Part shown: positions 1-11,900 of the stretch, one piece after another
Layout of the letters: the number at the start of each line of letters is the position of its first letter
How positions within the stretch are numbered: the stretch's first letter is position 1
Source: Phytopythium helicoides
Taxonomy: Eukaryota; Oomycota; Peronosporomycetes; Pythiales; Pythiaceae
Assembly (NCBI GenBank): GCA_024867545.1
Contig: JANFNE010000010.1
Span: 434,001-498,000, forward strand
Direction: 5' to 3'
Length of the DNA stretch: 64,000 bases
Translations under genes and position numbers: made by a program
The notes under the pieces: generated by a model
What the model was told of the DNA's origin: nothing
Seen by the model: only the letters and a program-made list of their open reading frames with translations
Database searches by the model: none

Positions 1-1
1 G

Positions 2-2012
2 CACCGCGTCAAGAAGCCGAACGTCGTGGTGGAGCCGCCGCTGACGGAGATTGAGAAGACTCGGAGGCGACTGCCCATCTACACTCACCGCAGCAAGATC
101 GTGGCCGCTGTGGCGCAGCACCAGGTTGTGATCCTCGTGGGTGAGACGGGCAGCGGCAAGACGACGCAGATCCCGCAGTTTATCTACGAGAGCGACCGCG
201 CCAATGCACGCGTGGCCATCACGCAGCCGCGACGCGTCGCTGCCATCACAGTCGCGCAGCGCGTGTGCGAAGAGGTCAACCGGGACGCGCTGGGAGAGAC
301 GGTCGGGTACACCGTGCGGTTTGACGACACGAGCTCCAAGAACACGCAGCTGCGCTTCATGACCGATGGTATGCTTGTGCGAGAGGCGCTGTTGTCGCCG
401 ACGCTCGACAGGTACTCGGTCGTCGTTCTTGACGAAGCACACGAGCGTACGCTGCAGACAGATATTCTGATTCGGTGTGGTTAAGCAAGCGATGCGCAAG
501 CGTAAGGACCTCAAGGTCGTGGTCATGTCTGCGACGCTCGATGTCGCACTCTTCCGCAAGTTCTTTGAGGACTTCACGCCCGAAATCATCCAGATCCCTG
601 GCCGCCAGTTCCAGGTTGACGTGTTCTACACGATGAAGACATTGCCCGACTACCTAGATGCCGCGCTTGTGACGATTCTGCAAATCCACCTTGACGAGAA
701 AGAGTCGAATGGCAGCATCCTCGTGTTCCTGACCGGTCAAGAAGATATTGAAACGCTCGAGACTCTGCTCGAAGATTACGGTCGATCGTTGCCACAAGAA
801 GCATTGAAGCTCATGCCGTGCCCAATTTTTGCCGCGATGCCCCGTGAGCAGCAGATGAAGGTGTTTGAGCCAGCCCCTCCTGGGGTTCGCAAGGTTATTC
901 TCGCGACGAACATTGCTGAGACGTCGATTACAATCAATGGCATCCGCTATGTCGTCGATACTGGACTCGTGAAGCAACGATCGTTTGTCCGCAGACGGGA
1001 ATGGAGCTTCTCAAGATTGAATCCGTTTCCAAGGCGCAGGCTTGGCAGCGGACGGGACGTGCTGGTCGAGAAGCCCCAGGCATTTGCTACCGATTGTTCA
1101 CAGAAGACATGTTTGAGCAGCTCCCGGAGCGCGCGGTTTCTGATATCCAGCGCGTCAGCCTCGAGGTTGTGGCACTTCAGCTCAAGTGCATGGGTATCAA
1201 CGACGTGCTTGGCTTCGACTTCATTGAAAAGCCCAAACGTGACGCCATGGTGCGCGCACTTGAGCGGCTTTTTGCTCTCGGCGCACTGGACACCAAGGGC
1301 CACCTTCACGACGCGTGGCCGCCAAATGGCTGGACTTCCAGTTGAGCCGATGTATGCTGTCATGCTGCTCAAAGCTACCGAACTTGGGTGTGCTGAGGAG
1401 GCATTGAGCGTCGTGTCGATGCTGTCGGTCGAGTCAATCTTCTATTCCCCACGAGACAAGAAGGCTGAGGCTGCCCAGTCGCGTGCTCGTTTCCTCGCTT
1501 ACGAGGGCGACCAAATCACACTGCTCAACATTTACAACGCGTACGCGCAATGCAACGTCAAGCAGCGGGGCAAGTGGTGCCGTGACCACTATATCAACCA
1601 CCGCGCCATGACGCGCGTTGAGAGCGTGCGGTCGCAGCTGCAAGGCTACCTCGAGAAGCTTGAGCTGCCGATCGACTCGTCATTGCCGGATATCGATCCG
1701 CTTCGCAAGAGCATCGTCGCGGGCTTCTTCCTCAACACGGCGATGCGGTCGCTCGCAGATGGTCTCGGAGGCGGATCCAAGACGGCATACAAGACCATGT
1801 GCGGCAAGTCTCAGATCGTCAAGGTGCACCCGTCATCGTCGCTATTCATGCGCAACCCGCCGCCCAAGTTCCTCGTGTACAACGAGCTCGTGTTCACGAG
1901 CAACCAGTACATCCGGCAGGTGCTGGTCATCGAGAAGGAGTGGCTCGTGGAGCTCGCGCCCGCGTTCTTTGCTCGCTCCAACTCTGCGGTCGCGCAGGCT
2001 GCCTCCAGCTAG
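2..2012 (+). CDS. DHX33: DEAH-box RNA helicase, DHX33-like (5' end outside window; three frameshifts)
   Basis: ATP-dependent DEAH/RHA-family helicase. The reading frame is already open at base 2, so the start lies upstream of the window. Helicase motifs are in order: motif I GETGSGKTTQIPQ (about 145-185), motif II DEAH (about 430), motif III SAT (about 525), the FLTGQEDIE block (about 725), ATNIAETSITI (about 900) and QRTGRAGRE (about 1040), followed by the HA2/OB region ending at 2012. The order and the wording of the C-terminal part fit DHX33, a nucleolar helicase of rRNA synthesis in animals, better than DHX8 or DHX15. The frame breaks three times by one base: near 470-476 (an extra A), near 985-992 (a T too few) and near 1310-1330. 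Homology resumes at once on both sides each time. I read these as sequence indels, but a decayed gene is possible. Confidence 0.85.
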
Positions 2013-2658
2013 GCCGGCTAGGATCTGCCAGCTCTGTTAGAAATCCGTGCTCATGTAAATAGACTACGTGGTTGTCATGCTTGTCTTGGTTGTCGTTGAA
2101 GGTCGCCCGGAATGGCTACATCGTCGATATCGATATACCGGTATTTTACTGAACTCACATGATTGGTCCAAAATCCACGAATTGCATCGCAGCAAGAACC
2201 CTTCACAACCTATAACTATAGTTTACACAAGTAAGTCTCCATCTGCCAATCTCCATCTGTTTTCGACACTAACTATATTACGCAGGTATACCAGAACGCA
2301 GAGGCGCCGGCGCGTGAGCTGTTGGCCGCCAACCGATTGGGCCCTTGGGCAGAGTGGCCGGCTTGGGCCAAACCTTCAGTCCCTCGCTCGTTCAATTCAA
2401 CCGACTGGTACGGCCATGACACGCGCCGCCGGCCCCTCGGCCCCCGCCGCCGCCCGCGCCCGTGGCCGCCGCCTCCGCTTTGCTGGCTCGCGTTTGTGCT
2501 CAGCGCTGCGCTTCCAGCGTTGACAGAGGCCTCGGGGTGGCGTCGCTAGGCTGCCGAGGAGGAGGGCGGGGGCTCGGAAGGGGGCGGCGGAGAGAGAGAT
2601 TGCAGAGAGCTCGCGCGCTGACGAGGGTCGTGATGTGGTCGCAGAGCTTAAGTTAAAG
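2013..2658. other. Intergenic region upstream of RPL35A
   Basis: Between the helicase stop and the eL33 start codon. I see no convincing reading frame or RNA gene. The last 300 bases become GC-rich, and a pyrimidine-rich start-like context (gctcgttcaattcaacc near 2383-2402) vaguely resembles an oomycete initiator. This is a weak reading by eye. Confidence 0.4.
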
Positions 2659-3071
2659 ATGGTCGCCTCGTCCGGTCAGCCCACTCGCCTCTACGTCAAG
2701 GGTGTGTTCCTTGGCTACAAGCGGTGCGTAGCGGATGCAGTCGGCGTGAGGTTGGGAGGAGGAGACAGAGGAGAACTGACGAGTGTGCGCGGACTTGCAG
2801 CGGCCTGCGCAACCAGTACGAGCACACCGCTCTCGTCAAGATCCAGGGCCTCCAGGACAAGAAGGACGTCGACTTCTACCTTGGCAAGAAGATCGCCTAC
2901 ATCTACAAGGGCAAGACGCTCAAGAACAACACCAAGTTCCGCGTCATCTGGGGCAAGGTCATGCGCGCCCACGGCAACAACGGCGTCGTCCGCGCCAAGT
3001 TCTCCAAGAACCTGCCGTCGGAGGCCATCAGCGCCAACGTGCGCGTCATGCTGTACCCGAGCCGCGTCTAG
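2659..3071 (+). CDS. RPL35A: 60S ribosomal protein eL33 (L35a)
   Basis: Structural protein of the large cytosolic ribosomal subunit. Two exons are clear: 2659-2723 and 2801-3071, separated by a 77-bp GT-AG intron (2724-2800) inside an Arg codon. The joined product is 111 residues, normal for the family. It shows the family landmarks [17 protein letters not shown], then [26 protein letters not shown] and the C-terminal VMLYPSRV. The ATG at 2659 is preferred over an upstream in-frame codon because it places the conserved N-terminus correctly. An intron after the first 20-odd codons is common in ribosomal protein genes. No defect is seen. Confidence 0.97.
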
Positions 3072-3848
3072 ACTGTTTCTCTCGGACCGAGGTTCTAGCA
3101 CCCCTGCGCTCCAACCGGCGACGCGTGCGCTCCCAGGACGCAGGACAAGGACCTTTGAAGAAACACGATGAGGGATTGTGACCACTCGGTTGTTGAACAC
3201 GCACTCAGAGTGATCAGACTGCGCTCACCGTCTTCTTGGCTATCTCATGCGCAATGGATCAAAGCGTTTAACAGGCTCGCTTCCTCATCCTTTTCCTTGC
3301 CGAACCTAGGAAACGAAACAGGTGGAGGACTCTGACGCTAAAGCGTATCAGCTCTTGGTCCTGTGCAAAGCTTTAGCAGGTCGAGCAGGTTCACACGAGC
3401 AGGTTCACAAAGCGAATTCTGAAGTTTTTCTTCATAGGATATACAGTCATCCTCGTGGGAACCACGCCAACTCGTGCACTCAACGATGTGGCATTGCTCA
3501 CTTGCCCTACAATGGAAGCACTGGAATCCTGCCTGCACATCCATTTCTGCAGATTGAGTCAGAGAAATGTTGGATCACCAGAAATTCGTCAAAAGAAACA
3601 TGCTGGATCTCCCAACACCCCTACATGTAGCAGACAGCACATTGCAGCCAACCGTTCTTGTAGTTACCTAGCAAGACTTGGTTATTTCGCATTCGACATC
3701 AGACTCGGTGAATTCAGATGGATGGATGTGAAGAAACATTATTGTTGTTAATTCTCGTCAAACGGCGACAAGGCAACGCCCAGTACGGCACACCACGGCA
3801 CGGCACGGCCTCCTAGCACATAAACCAGCAAAATATACCAGGGTAAAT
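3072..3848. other. Convergent intergenic region
   Basis: Separates the 3' ends of RPL35A (plus) and the flavocytochrome gene (minus). Only short overlapping frames with no recognisable domain. Presumably 3' UTRs and termination signals of both genes. Nothing specific is identified. Confidence 0.5.
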
Positions 3849-6191
3849 CTACATCTCGAACTCCTCGTAGTGCACGTCGAAGATGCCAGCGAAGTTGGAG
3901 GCCTCGGTCTCGACGGCATGGATGAGCGCCATGGGTCCCGATACCCAAGTGCCCACGCCCGTGACGTTGATAGCAAAGTTGTGCGACTGCTCCTTGACAA
4001 CCTCGTTGAACAGCTCCTTGACGTTCAGTCGGGAACGGCTCACAGGGTGACGGAACTGCACCTCCTGGCCGTCGAACGAGAGCGTGTGTGAGTAGTCCGA
4101 GCCTCGGTCCTCATCCTCCGGGATCGGGCCACCCATCTGGGGCATCAGGCGGGACTTCTCCAGGCGGCTCATCGACCGCGGCATCGGCTCCGACAGAGCA
4201 ATAACCCAGCCGGCAGCTGCGCCACCAACCATGAGAACCACCTCCATCACGCGTTGCAGCGGCCACATGTTCTGGTTCACACGGTTCTCTCCGAGCAGCG
4301 GGTAGTTGTACCGGATGAAGAACAGCGCCAGGAAACTAGCCGAGAACGTGAGGAAGAACAGCAACATCTGGCGAGTGACCGAGCGAGACGACTGGAAGAA
4401 CGGACGCATCGGAACCATGCTCGTGTCGTCCATTGGCTTGAGCGTGATGCCGTTGGGGATATCGACGCCGCCAAGATGCTGGTCACCCGTGAAACACAGG
4501 CGCACCTTGATGCGCTGGTGATCGGGGTCGAACTGCTCAATGGCGTCAAGCAGAGGCTCGAACTCGTGGAAAATACCAATTTCACGCGACGTCCAGTGGA
4601 AGTACACCTGCGTGTGCATCATCACCGGGTCGTTGTTGCGCATGCAGTCGAGCACCTTGCCCACGATACTGATGATCGGGGTCGCACCAATACCACCAGC
4701 AACGAAGACAAGCGCGGGGTAGTGCTGGAACGCATCCGTCATCTGACCGTAGAAGCCATCCACGTAAATGAGAGGCATTTTGCGCTCTTCACGCGCTTGG
4801 ATCGCAAGGGCGTACAGCGACTTGGTCCAGTTTCCTATACACTTCACGTGGACGGTGAAAGTGTCCTCGTACTCGATTGGCGACGAACTGATACTGAACG
4901 GGTGCCACTGCGTGTGCGAAAGCAAAGGCACACGAAGGTACACGAACTGACCAGCATGGTAGTGTCCCGACGAGCCCGGAGCGCGGCGGAAGACAAGGCG
5001 CGTGATCTCACCAGGAATGGCCTCGAGGTCGACAACTTCGCACGGAACGCGGCTCTGGGTGTTACTCAGCATGCGGTGCATCACAAAGAGGCACACGCCC
5101 GGGTACATCCAAATGACGAACTGGGAGAAGTGCAGCGCCGCGAAGAAGAGCACGAAGATGAACAGGTGGTGCGAGTAGTAGAACACCTCGTAGTAGCGGC
5201 GACGGATCGGGTTGAGCGACGTGACACCGATAATGAGCGAGCACAGCAGCGCCATCTGGCCACAGAAGTTGATAAAGCGCGACTTGCCCTCGGTGCCGAA
5301 GTCACAGTCAAGGCACGGCAGCGAGTTGGTGACGAACGTGCCGTTCTTGAACCATGAGTAGTAGTAGGGAATCGAGTGCAGGAAGACCATGGCGACCGTG
5401 AAGAAGCCGATCCAGCGGTGATACTTGATGGCGTGCGAGTAGTCGACGCCAATGGAGAGCATCCAGAAGCTGTTGCGCGTGGCCGGCAGGATGAGCAGCG
5501 AGAAGCAGAGCACGGCGTTGAATCCAAGCGTGTATCCGACGAGGGCGAACACGGAGAGCGCATCAGTGGACTGCGCCTCGACGAGGTCATCGTACTTGCG
5601 CGAGAAGATGGCCGCGAACCAGATCGCGTTGAGCCCGAGGAAGACGATGGCGACGATAGACTCTGCGTACGACATGTTGACCGAGTTGACGAGGAAGTGG
5701 CGCTTGAGGAATCGCATGACGGTGCGGTGCGCGCCGGTGGGCACAGGCGGCAGCGCATTGCCGAGCGCGAGCACCATGCCTCCGATCATGGTGGGCAGTC
5801 CGATGAAAAGCAGGTTGACGAAGAACTCGACGACCTCGCGGTGTCCGCCGACCCACTCTGCGTCCTTGACCTCGGATCCAAAGAGGTAGTAGATCTCGTA
5901 GCGGAAGCCGAGCCTGTACTCTGGCAGCTCGTGGTAGATGTAGCCGAACATGACGAACGCTGCGCAGACGCCGACGACGATGAACGGCCAGGCCTTGTAG
6001 TTCTTGTGCACGGGCGTGCCGTAGACGAAGGGCGTGGCGAGCATGGACGTCTTGCCGTTGCCTGCGACGCCCGGCTGCTGCGCGCCGCTCACGCTCAGCG
6101 CGAAGAACTTGCTGTTCTCGGTGCCGTGCGCGCGTGGGTCGAGCGACTCGGCGGGCGAGCTCATGCTGCTGTCCATCGACAGGTTCACCAT
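3849..6191 (-). CDS. Ferric-chelate reductase / NADPH oxidase-like flavocytochrome
   Basis: Membrane electron-transfer protein (780 residues, single uninterrupted frame) moving electrons from NAD(P)H through FAD and two haems to ferric iron or oxygen. A hydrophobic N-terminal half contains two paired haem histidines: HRWIGFFTVAMVFLH (H-x13-H) and HHLFIFVLFFAALH in the next helix. The FAD motif HPFSIS and the nucleotide motif VAGGIGATPI follow, and the protein ends with a VSGPMALIH segment. Two extra hydrophobic helices (around residues 590-670) lie inside the nucleotide-binding half, as in plant FRO reductases. No EF-hand is present, so this is not a calcium-gated RBOH/NOX5. The substrate (iron or oxygen) cannot be decided from sequence. 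The start chosen is the first ATG of the frame. Confidence 0.85.
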   Translation of the reverse strand: MVNLSMDSSMSSPAESLDPRAHGTENSKFFALSVSGAQQPGVAGNGKTSMLATPFVYGTPVHKNYKAWPFIVVGVCAAFVMFGYIYHELPEYRLGFRYEIYYLFGSEVKDAEWVGGHREVVEFFVNLLFIGLPTMIGGMVLALGNALPPVPTGAHRTVMRFLKRHFLVNSVNMSYAESIVAIVFLGLNAIWFAAIFSRKYDDLVEAQSTDALSVFALVGYTLGFNAVLCFSLLILPATRNSFWMLSIGVDYSHAIKYHRWIGFFTVAMVFLHSIPYYYSWFKNGTFVTNSLPCLDCDFGTEGKSRFINFCGQMALLCSLIIGVTSLNPIRRRYYEVFYYSHHLFIFVLFFAALHFSQFVIWMYPGVCLFVMHRMLSNTQSRVPCEVVDLEAIPGEITRLVFRRAPGSSGHYHAGQFVYLRVPLLSHTQWHPFSISSSPIEYEDTFTVHVKCIGNWTKSLYALAIQAREERKMPLIYVDGFYGQMTDAFQHYPALVFVAGGIGATPIISIVGKVLDCMRNNDPVMMHTQVYFHWTSREIGIFHEFEPLLDAIEQFDPDHQRIKVRLCFTGDQHLGGVDIPNGITLKPMDDTSMVPMRPFFQSSRSVTRQMLLFFLTFSASFLALFFIRYNYPLLGENRVNQNMWPLQRVMEVVLMVGGAAAGWVIALSEPMPRSMSRLEKSRLMPQMGGPIPEDEDRGSDYSHTLSFDGQEVQFRHPVSRSRLNVKELFNEVVKEQSHNFAINVTGVGTWVSGPMALIHAVETEASNFAGIFDVHYEEFEM

Positions 6192-6909
6192 GGCGCCTCT
6201 GCTGCTCCGCTGCGGCTACGCGTCGTCCTCCTCGGCCTGCGGCAACACCAAGAATGCGCGCATGGGAGCTGGTGGTCGCCTCGCCCCGCCCACCGCTCCG
6301 CTCACTCGCGCCCAGTATGCTGCCGGTCCCATCCGAGGCGGCCCCCAACCCCGCCGCTCCTTTCCGGCCGCCATCACTTCCGCGGTTTCAGACGCGGACG
6401 ACCCAGCTGGCTCCCGCCGCGGATCACTTGACGACTGTATACCCGCGCGCGCCAGCCTTGACTTGCTTGGAAAGGATAAAACAGCTGGCGGGCCTTTGCC
6501 GCGCGCGGATTGGCGAAAAAGCGCACACAGATGGTTCCACCGAACCCATGTGTGTCTGTTCGCTGCACGCCACCAACGCACCTTGTCAGCAACTTGCTGA
6601 GCAAGATCGGACCTGCTGCTAGTTGCTGCCTGTGCCGGCATGGAGCGAGAAAGGCGGGCGAGAGCGGCTCCGCTTGAGCCTCCAGCGCCTCCAGCGGGGC
6701 CGACGGCAGCGAGGAGGCGGCCGCGGCTTCCCACTGATGAACGCGACGACGCCACGACCAGCGCGAGCGTGAGACGGCGCGAGCGCGGCGCCTTTACGTC
6801 TGCAGGTGCGACGCTCGTGCGGCTCGGGGCGATCCACAGCTGCTGGGCGCTCCTACGGCCACAGAAGAGGAGGAGCTGACGCGATGCTTGAACAGGGAGC
6901 GGATCGGGG
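6192..6909. promoter_or_regulatory. Divergent promoter region
   Basis: Lies between the divergently transcribed flavocytochrome (minus) and F-box/LRR (plus) genes, so it should hold both promoters. GC-rich, with only low-complexity Arg/Ala-rich frames. No element is recognised with confidence. Confidence 0.4.
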
Positions 6910-8662
6910 ATGGGCGAGCCCCATCCAGTTCTGAAGCGCCGTGACGACACGATCCCGGGGATCGGAGACCTGGTGCCGCCGAACACCAGCTTCAAGCGCG
7001 CACGCGCCGTCGGAAGGAGCGCCACGCTCGATGACGTGGCCGAGAGGCTCGTGCTCGCCTTTTTGCCGATCGTGCCCGACAGGCTCAGGGCCGAGGCGGT
7101 CTGCACGCGGTGGAGGCGACTGAGTCTGCGCGAGGTGCCGGTCGAGGCCATCGACTGCGAGGCGGCAGGACACAAGCGAGTGCCCAAGCAGCAGGACCTC
7201 GCGCGCCTCCTGCAGCGCGCGGACGGACGCCTGCAGCATCTGGCGCTGCCGAATGTAGCGATAAGCGATGCCCACATGCAGCTCATTTCCGCACAAAGCG
7301 ACCTCAGATCGTTTCGAGCGTACAGGTGGACAGCCGTTAAAGGGGTGCATCAACTTGGATTGTGGCAGCCCCTGATTATCGTGTGAATGGTAGGCTGCAG
7401 AAGAAGCACCTCTTCGAGCTTCTGGGATCCAGCAACAAGCTAGAGGTAGCACGTTATCATTGGGATGGTGCCGGCGGCGGTGCAAGATGGTGACGCGCTT
7501 ACTGGTATCTACAGAGGCTCGAGATCCTTGATTGCGCTCAGCTCAGCCTCACTGGGTGGAAACCCGAGTTTGGCTCCGCTCTGCGAGAGATTGCATTGCA
7601 TCAGTGCCGCAACCCTGCTATCGGAAATGGTGTATTGTCGGTAACAAAGGCATGCGGGGCGACGCTAAAAAAGCTGGCCATCACCGGTACGGTGCAATGA
7701 CAGCAGTAGGACTCGATGATGGCACAATTCTAACTACATGTGCTGCGATAGGCGGCGTCCACCGACACCTACTTGGTCACCTCGCGCAACACGTCTCTAG
7801 CCTTGACATGCTTACGTTGAAGTACGTGTATCGAACCATTCTGGGCGGTTTGATTGCTAACTGGTTTCTTCTGTGCGCTCGCTGCAGTTGTTGCGACCAC
7901 ATCGATACGTTATCATTCAATGCGTTCGCGAATGCCACTGCGTCGACTCTGAGATGGCTTGATTTGTCGTTATGCGACGGACTGCGTTTCAAGTCGTTAT
8001 CGGTGCGTTTGACTCGTTGTCAGGGGTAATGCGAGAACGTAAAAGTTACTCATACTGCCAGCATATCTGCATGTAGACGCTTCCTTCTCTCAGTCTGGAA
8101 GTGCTTTTGCTGGACAAAACCTATATTGACGACCGAGGGCTGGAAACAATCACGAGCGCGAGTCCACGCTTGAAGTACCTATCACTTCAGGTAAGACTGG
8201 GCCAAAACATTGTCGAGTACAGCACGATATATGGCTAACTAGAATCTGGATCCCCCAGGACTGTCGCTCGATCAGCGATGCTGGCGTGATGGCAGTTTCC
8301 GTTAGCTGCATCCACCTTGAATTGATCGATCTAAAGGTTGTCTTTCAACATCTCAACTGACTATCAACACGACTAACTCTCGATATCTTTTGTAGGGAAC
8401 GCGCGTGTCTGACGAAAGTCTCTTGACACTCAAGGAATCATGCTCATCTCTACGAATGGTCCGAGTTGATTCATGCCGATCCGTCTCTCGCGATCTCCGC
8501 CAGCGCTTTGACAACACCATTAGAGAAATCTCTCAAAGAGGTAATCTCAATGAGCGCGAGCAAATGTTCATGAGCCGGCAGCGAGTTGAACCGGTTCGAC
8601 TGGGAAATAGTGACAGTGAATCAACGGAAGAGAGCTCCGAGGAGGAAAAGTTTTCCGAGTAA
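6910..8662 (+). CDS. F-box / leucine-rich-repeat protein
   Basis: Likely substrate adaptor of an SCF ubiquitin ligase. Exon 1 (6910-7325) carries an F-box-like helix pair, VAERLVLAFLPIVPDRLRAEA then VCTRWRRLS. Exon 2 (7394-7445) and exon 3 (from 7515) phase correctly with GT-AG introns and give LRR pieces such as LEILDCAQLSL and LKKLAITGT. Later exons give LRWLDLSLCDGLRF, LEVLLLDKTYIDDRGLETI, LKYLSLQ and ISDAGVMAVSVSCIHLELIDLKG, the AMN1/FBXL-type cysteine-containing repeat. The final exon (about 8399-8662) ends in an acidic Ser/Glu tail. Exon borders between about 7690 and 8100 are not resolved. The ligase role is inferred from the F-box plus LRR architecture; the target is unknown. Confidence 0.7.
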
Positions 8663-8928
8663 AGTTCACCAATACCAACCCAATTTGACCAAAGCGCTGG
8701 GTCTTCTATGTTGACTTGCAATCTTTGCAGGTCTTGATGTTTACGATGGGGTCGTTTTGAGTCGTGGTGCCTCGGCTGTTGACATGAGACTGGAAACAAC
8801 CAGGATATAAATACGTGAGGGTGCTCTCTTCTGTGAGGTCGTTCTCAACTTTGCAGGGCCAAGCGGTGTATGGATTGAACCAAGCTTGCCATCTTCAGGC
8901 TTGGTAGAGGGAGTAGCAGAGCAGCGGC

Positions 8929-11900
8929 ATGATGACGTTCTCGCGCTTTTCAAGCGGGTCGAGCTCGTCGACTTCAGCGATATCTCGCAAACTAAACGAG
9001 ATGCTCGCATCAACGCCTCAAAACCAGTGCTGCGCAGACTGCATGGCGCGACTGGTGGAGTCAGTGTGGGCAAGCACAACCCTGGGTGCATTCTTGTGCA
9101 TCCATTGTGCGGGTGCCCACCGTAAGCTAGGTGTGCAGGTGTCTCGGATCAAGTCGTTGCAGCTTGATGCGTGGTCTGACGACGAGTTGCAAGCCATGAA
9201 AGGTGGCAACCAGCGAGTGAATGAGGTTTATGCCAAATACCTGCCGCAGTGGGTTGAGCTGGACGCATCGTATTTGCTGCTGCCGGACTCGAGCCATGTC
9301 GCCCGCGAACTGTTCGCTCGGCGCAAGTACGAAGATCGCCACTTCATGAAGTCTCCGAACGGGAGTCTAGTCTCTCATTCAGCAAGTGAAGAGAAGGGGA
9401 ACGACGCACCCGAGCTCCCAGAAGACTCCCCAATCCCAGCAAGTGGTGCCTCAAGCCATCCACCGGCACCAGCACCTAGCGAGAACAAGAATGGAACGTC
9501 TCCTAGCCGTGAGCAAACACGCGCCACGAATGTGATCAAGCCCGGTAGTGTTGTGGAGGTCTCCAAACGCTTTCTCAACTATTTTATGGTTATTGGCCGA
9601 GGTGCTCTTGCACCGAACCAAAGCAGTACGTATCCTACTGAGTTGATTCCGCTACTCTGTGTGTATTACTTGGAGCTCACATTTTGAATCTGTGATTTCT
9701 CTTCAGTCGAAAAGTCTAAAAGCCCAACTGACATACGATTTGTTCCAACCATTCTCGATTCTTTTCCAGAACCATTCGCCGACTCACCGATGCCATCCCA
9801 TATTGCAGAGTTTGCGTTCCCTGAGGGCTATGCACTAAGCCCAACGTACTCGGCACCAGACTTCTTCTCATTCGTGCTCACAAATGTCAACGGTATTAAA
9901 ATCTATGCGTCAGCTCTGCGATTCTACGAAGAGCTGCACCCCTTAGAGATAATATCCCTGCTAGCACCACATCACACACGTCCTCGACATCGACGTCGAC
10001 CATCTTCGTCACTCCAAGTTGATTTTCAGCCAGAAGAAAATAACAACCAAAGTGTGGAACTTCCACAGTGGATCCGTGATCTATCTGGGGGAGCCATTAA
10101 CTCACCAGGTGCCGTCTTCTGCCCAAAATGCATTGTTGTTACCTCCCACTACCCGTACTTTTCAGCCTTCCGTCACTTTCTTCAGCAGGTAAGCAAGCCC
10201 CGCGACATTCCGCACAGTGTTATGGCTGACGTGTGCACGCCAGATATATCGGATCACGCTGTCGGATTCACCCATGCCGGTGGAGCGGTACATCGCTAAC
10301 TTTGTTTGCGAGATTCCGCTGCCTCCTCCCGGTCAGATCCAAGTCCAGCTCACATTACCGGATCGAAGCTTGACAATTTCGCGCCCACCCAAGAATGACT
10401 TTCCTTTAGTTGATGTCAGTTGAGATGCCTATTTTGTCCGTTTGTGGAAGTCGTATTAATGCTTTTCTCGCTGCAGTTTTCTTTTCGTCCTCTATTCCAA
10501 GTACTGGATGTCAACAATATCTTGCAAGTGTTTAGCTGCGTAGTGTTGGAGCAAAAGGTGCGTTAGCTTGTTTTGCCGATTTTAGTATTTAGCTGACGGG
10601 CAGTACACTGCATTTTGCATCAGATCGTCCTTTGTTCGAAGCGCGTGGGATTGCTCACACCGGTCGCCGAAACGCTATTGGCTCTGTTACTACCGTTCTC
10701 ATGGCAGGGGGCATATATACCTGTTCTGCCAGCATCCCTGTTGGATGTCATTGACGTATGCGCTTTTACTATTTGTGATACACCAGAGTTGGTCGTAGAG
10801 GACCCACAACTAATGTTCACCACGTACATAGGCTCCAGTACCATTTATTGTTGGCACGCATTCAGACTGTATGAAGCTAGCAGCTGGTCGCACGACCGGT
10901 GTAATTTTCGTTGACCTCGATCACAACCGGTGGGTGCACTGCAATTCACCTGAGTGTAACTTGCATAGCCATCACTCACAGTGAAAACCATTTTCAAAAG
11001 AGTAATACCAGCGGTCAATGAATCAGGAGCCGTAACTCCAATTCCTAAGCTGCCTGAGCGGCAGTGCTACAAGTTGAGGCTCAAGCTTGCTGAATATGCA
11101 AACGTACGCTTCGTTGTCATAGATGTGGATTCTACAGCATATTAAGAATATTGTGGGCTAGATCTTCGATCCATTCGCTGCCAGTATCAGCAGGATCGAT
11201 TCGGTAACTACTGCTTGCACGATATTATTCTTTGTGAAGGCTCTAACCGTCTGTGCTTGTGCAGGCTTATCCTAACGACGAGCACCTCCAACCCATCGGA
11301 AACTTTGCATCTGACCAAGGACAAACAGTCCCTCTCGTCAAATCTATCTCGGAATCAAGCTTATCCGAAACCCTCAATTCTATCTACTCGAAGGGTAAGA
11401 TGCGGAGAGGTAGAAAGCCCAGCAATACTTACGGAAGCCCGTCACCGTCATCTTCTGCATCACCTTTTCCCCGAGGAAGCTTCTCGGCTGCAATCGCCTC
11501 TAGCTCTGCATCTTCGGTTCACGGAGTTACTTCGATGTCCTCTGATTCAAACAATGATGAGCTAACCGACAGTCGGTTTAACGAAGAGGACGGATTCTCA
11601 ACCAAAGAAATCCGCAAGGCTTTTCTGCGCGTATTTGTTACAATACTAAAGAAATACGCGCACTACATGGTAGGTCATCGCTCTACAAAACTTGATGGGA
11701 GTTAATTTGCTGACTAGTTGCTCATGATTTGTACAGAAATCGCCGTCATCACAGCCATCTGTGACCATTGAATCACTCTTTGATAGCGATTCATTTCTTC
11801 GAGATAATTGTGACGTAGCGTCTCGCCCGTTCGTGGCGCAACTAATCGCGACGCAGATGTTTGATCGCTTCATCGAAGATCGCGCCTTCAACGCTCAATT

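Noticed and set aside
470..1330. Programmed frameshifting in the DHX33-like gene
   Set aside because: Three shifts in both directions with no slippery-site pattern, in a window with the same defect in unrelated genes, point to indels.
4254..5357. Plus-strand open frame of 367 residues opposite the flavocytochrome gene
   Set aside because: Its His/Arg/Glu/Val-rich composition is the mirror of GC-biased codons on the minus strand, where the flavocytochrome motifs are unambiguous.
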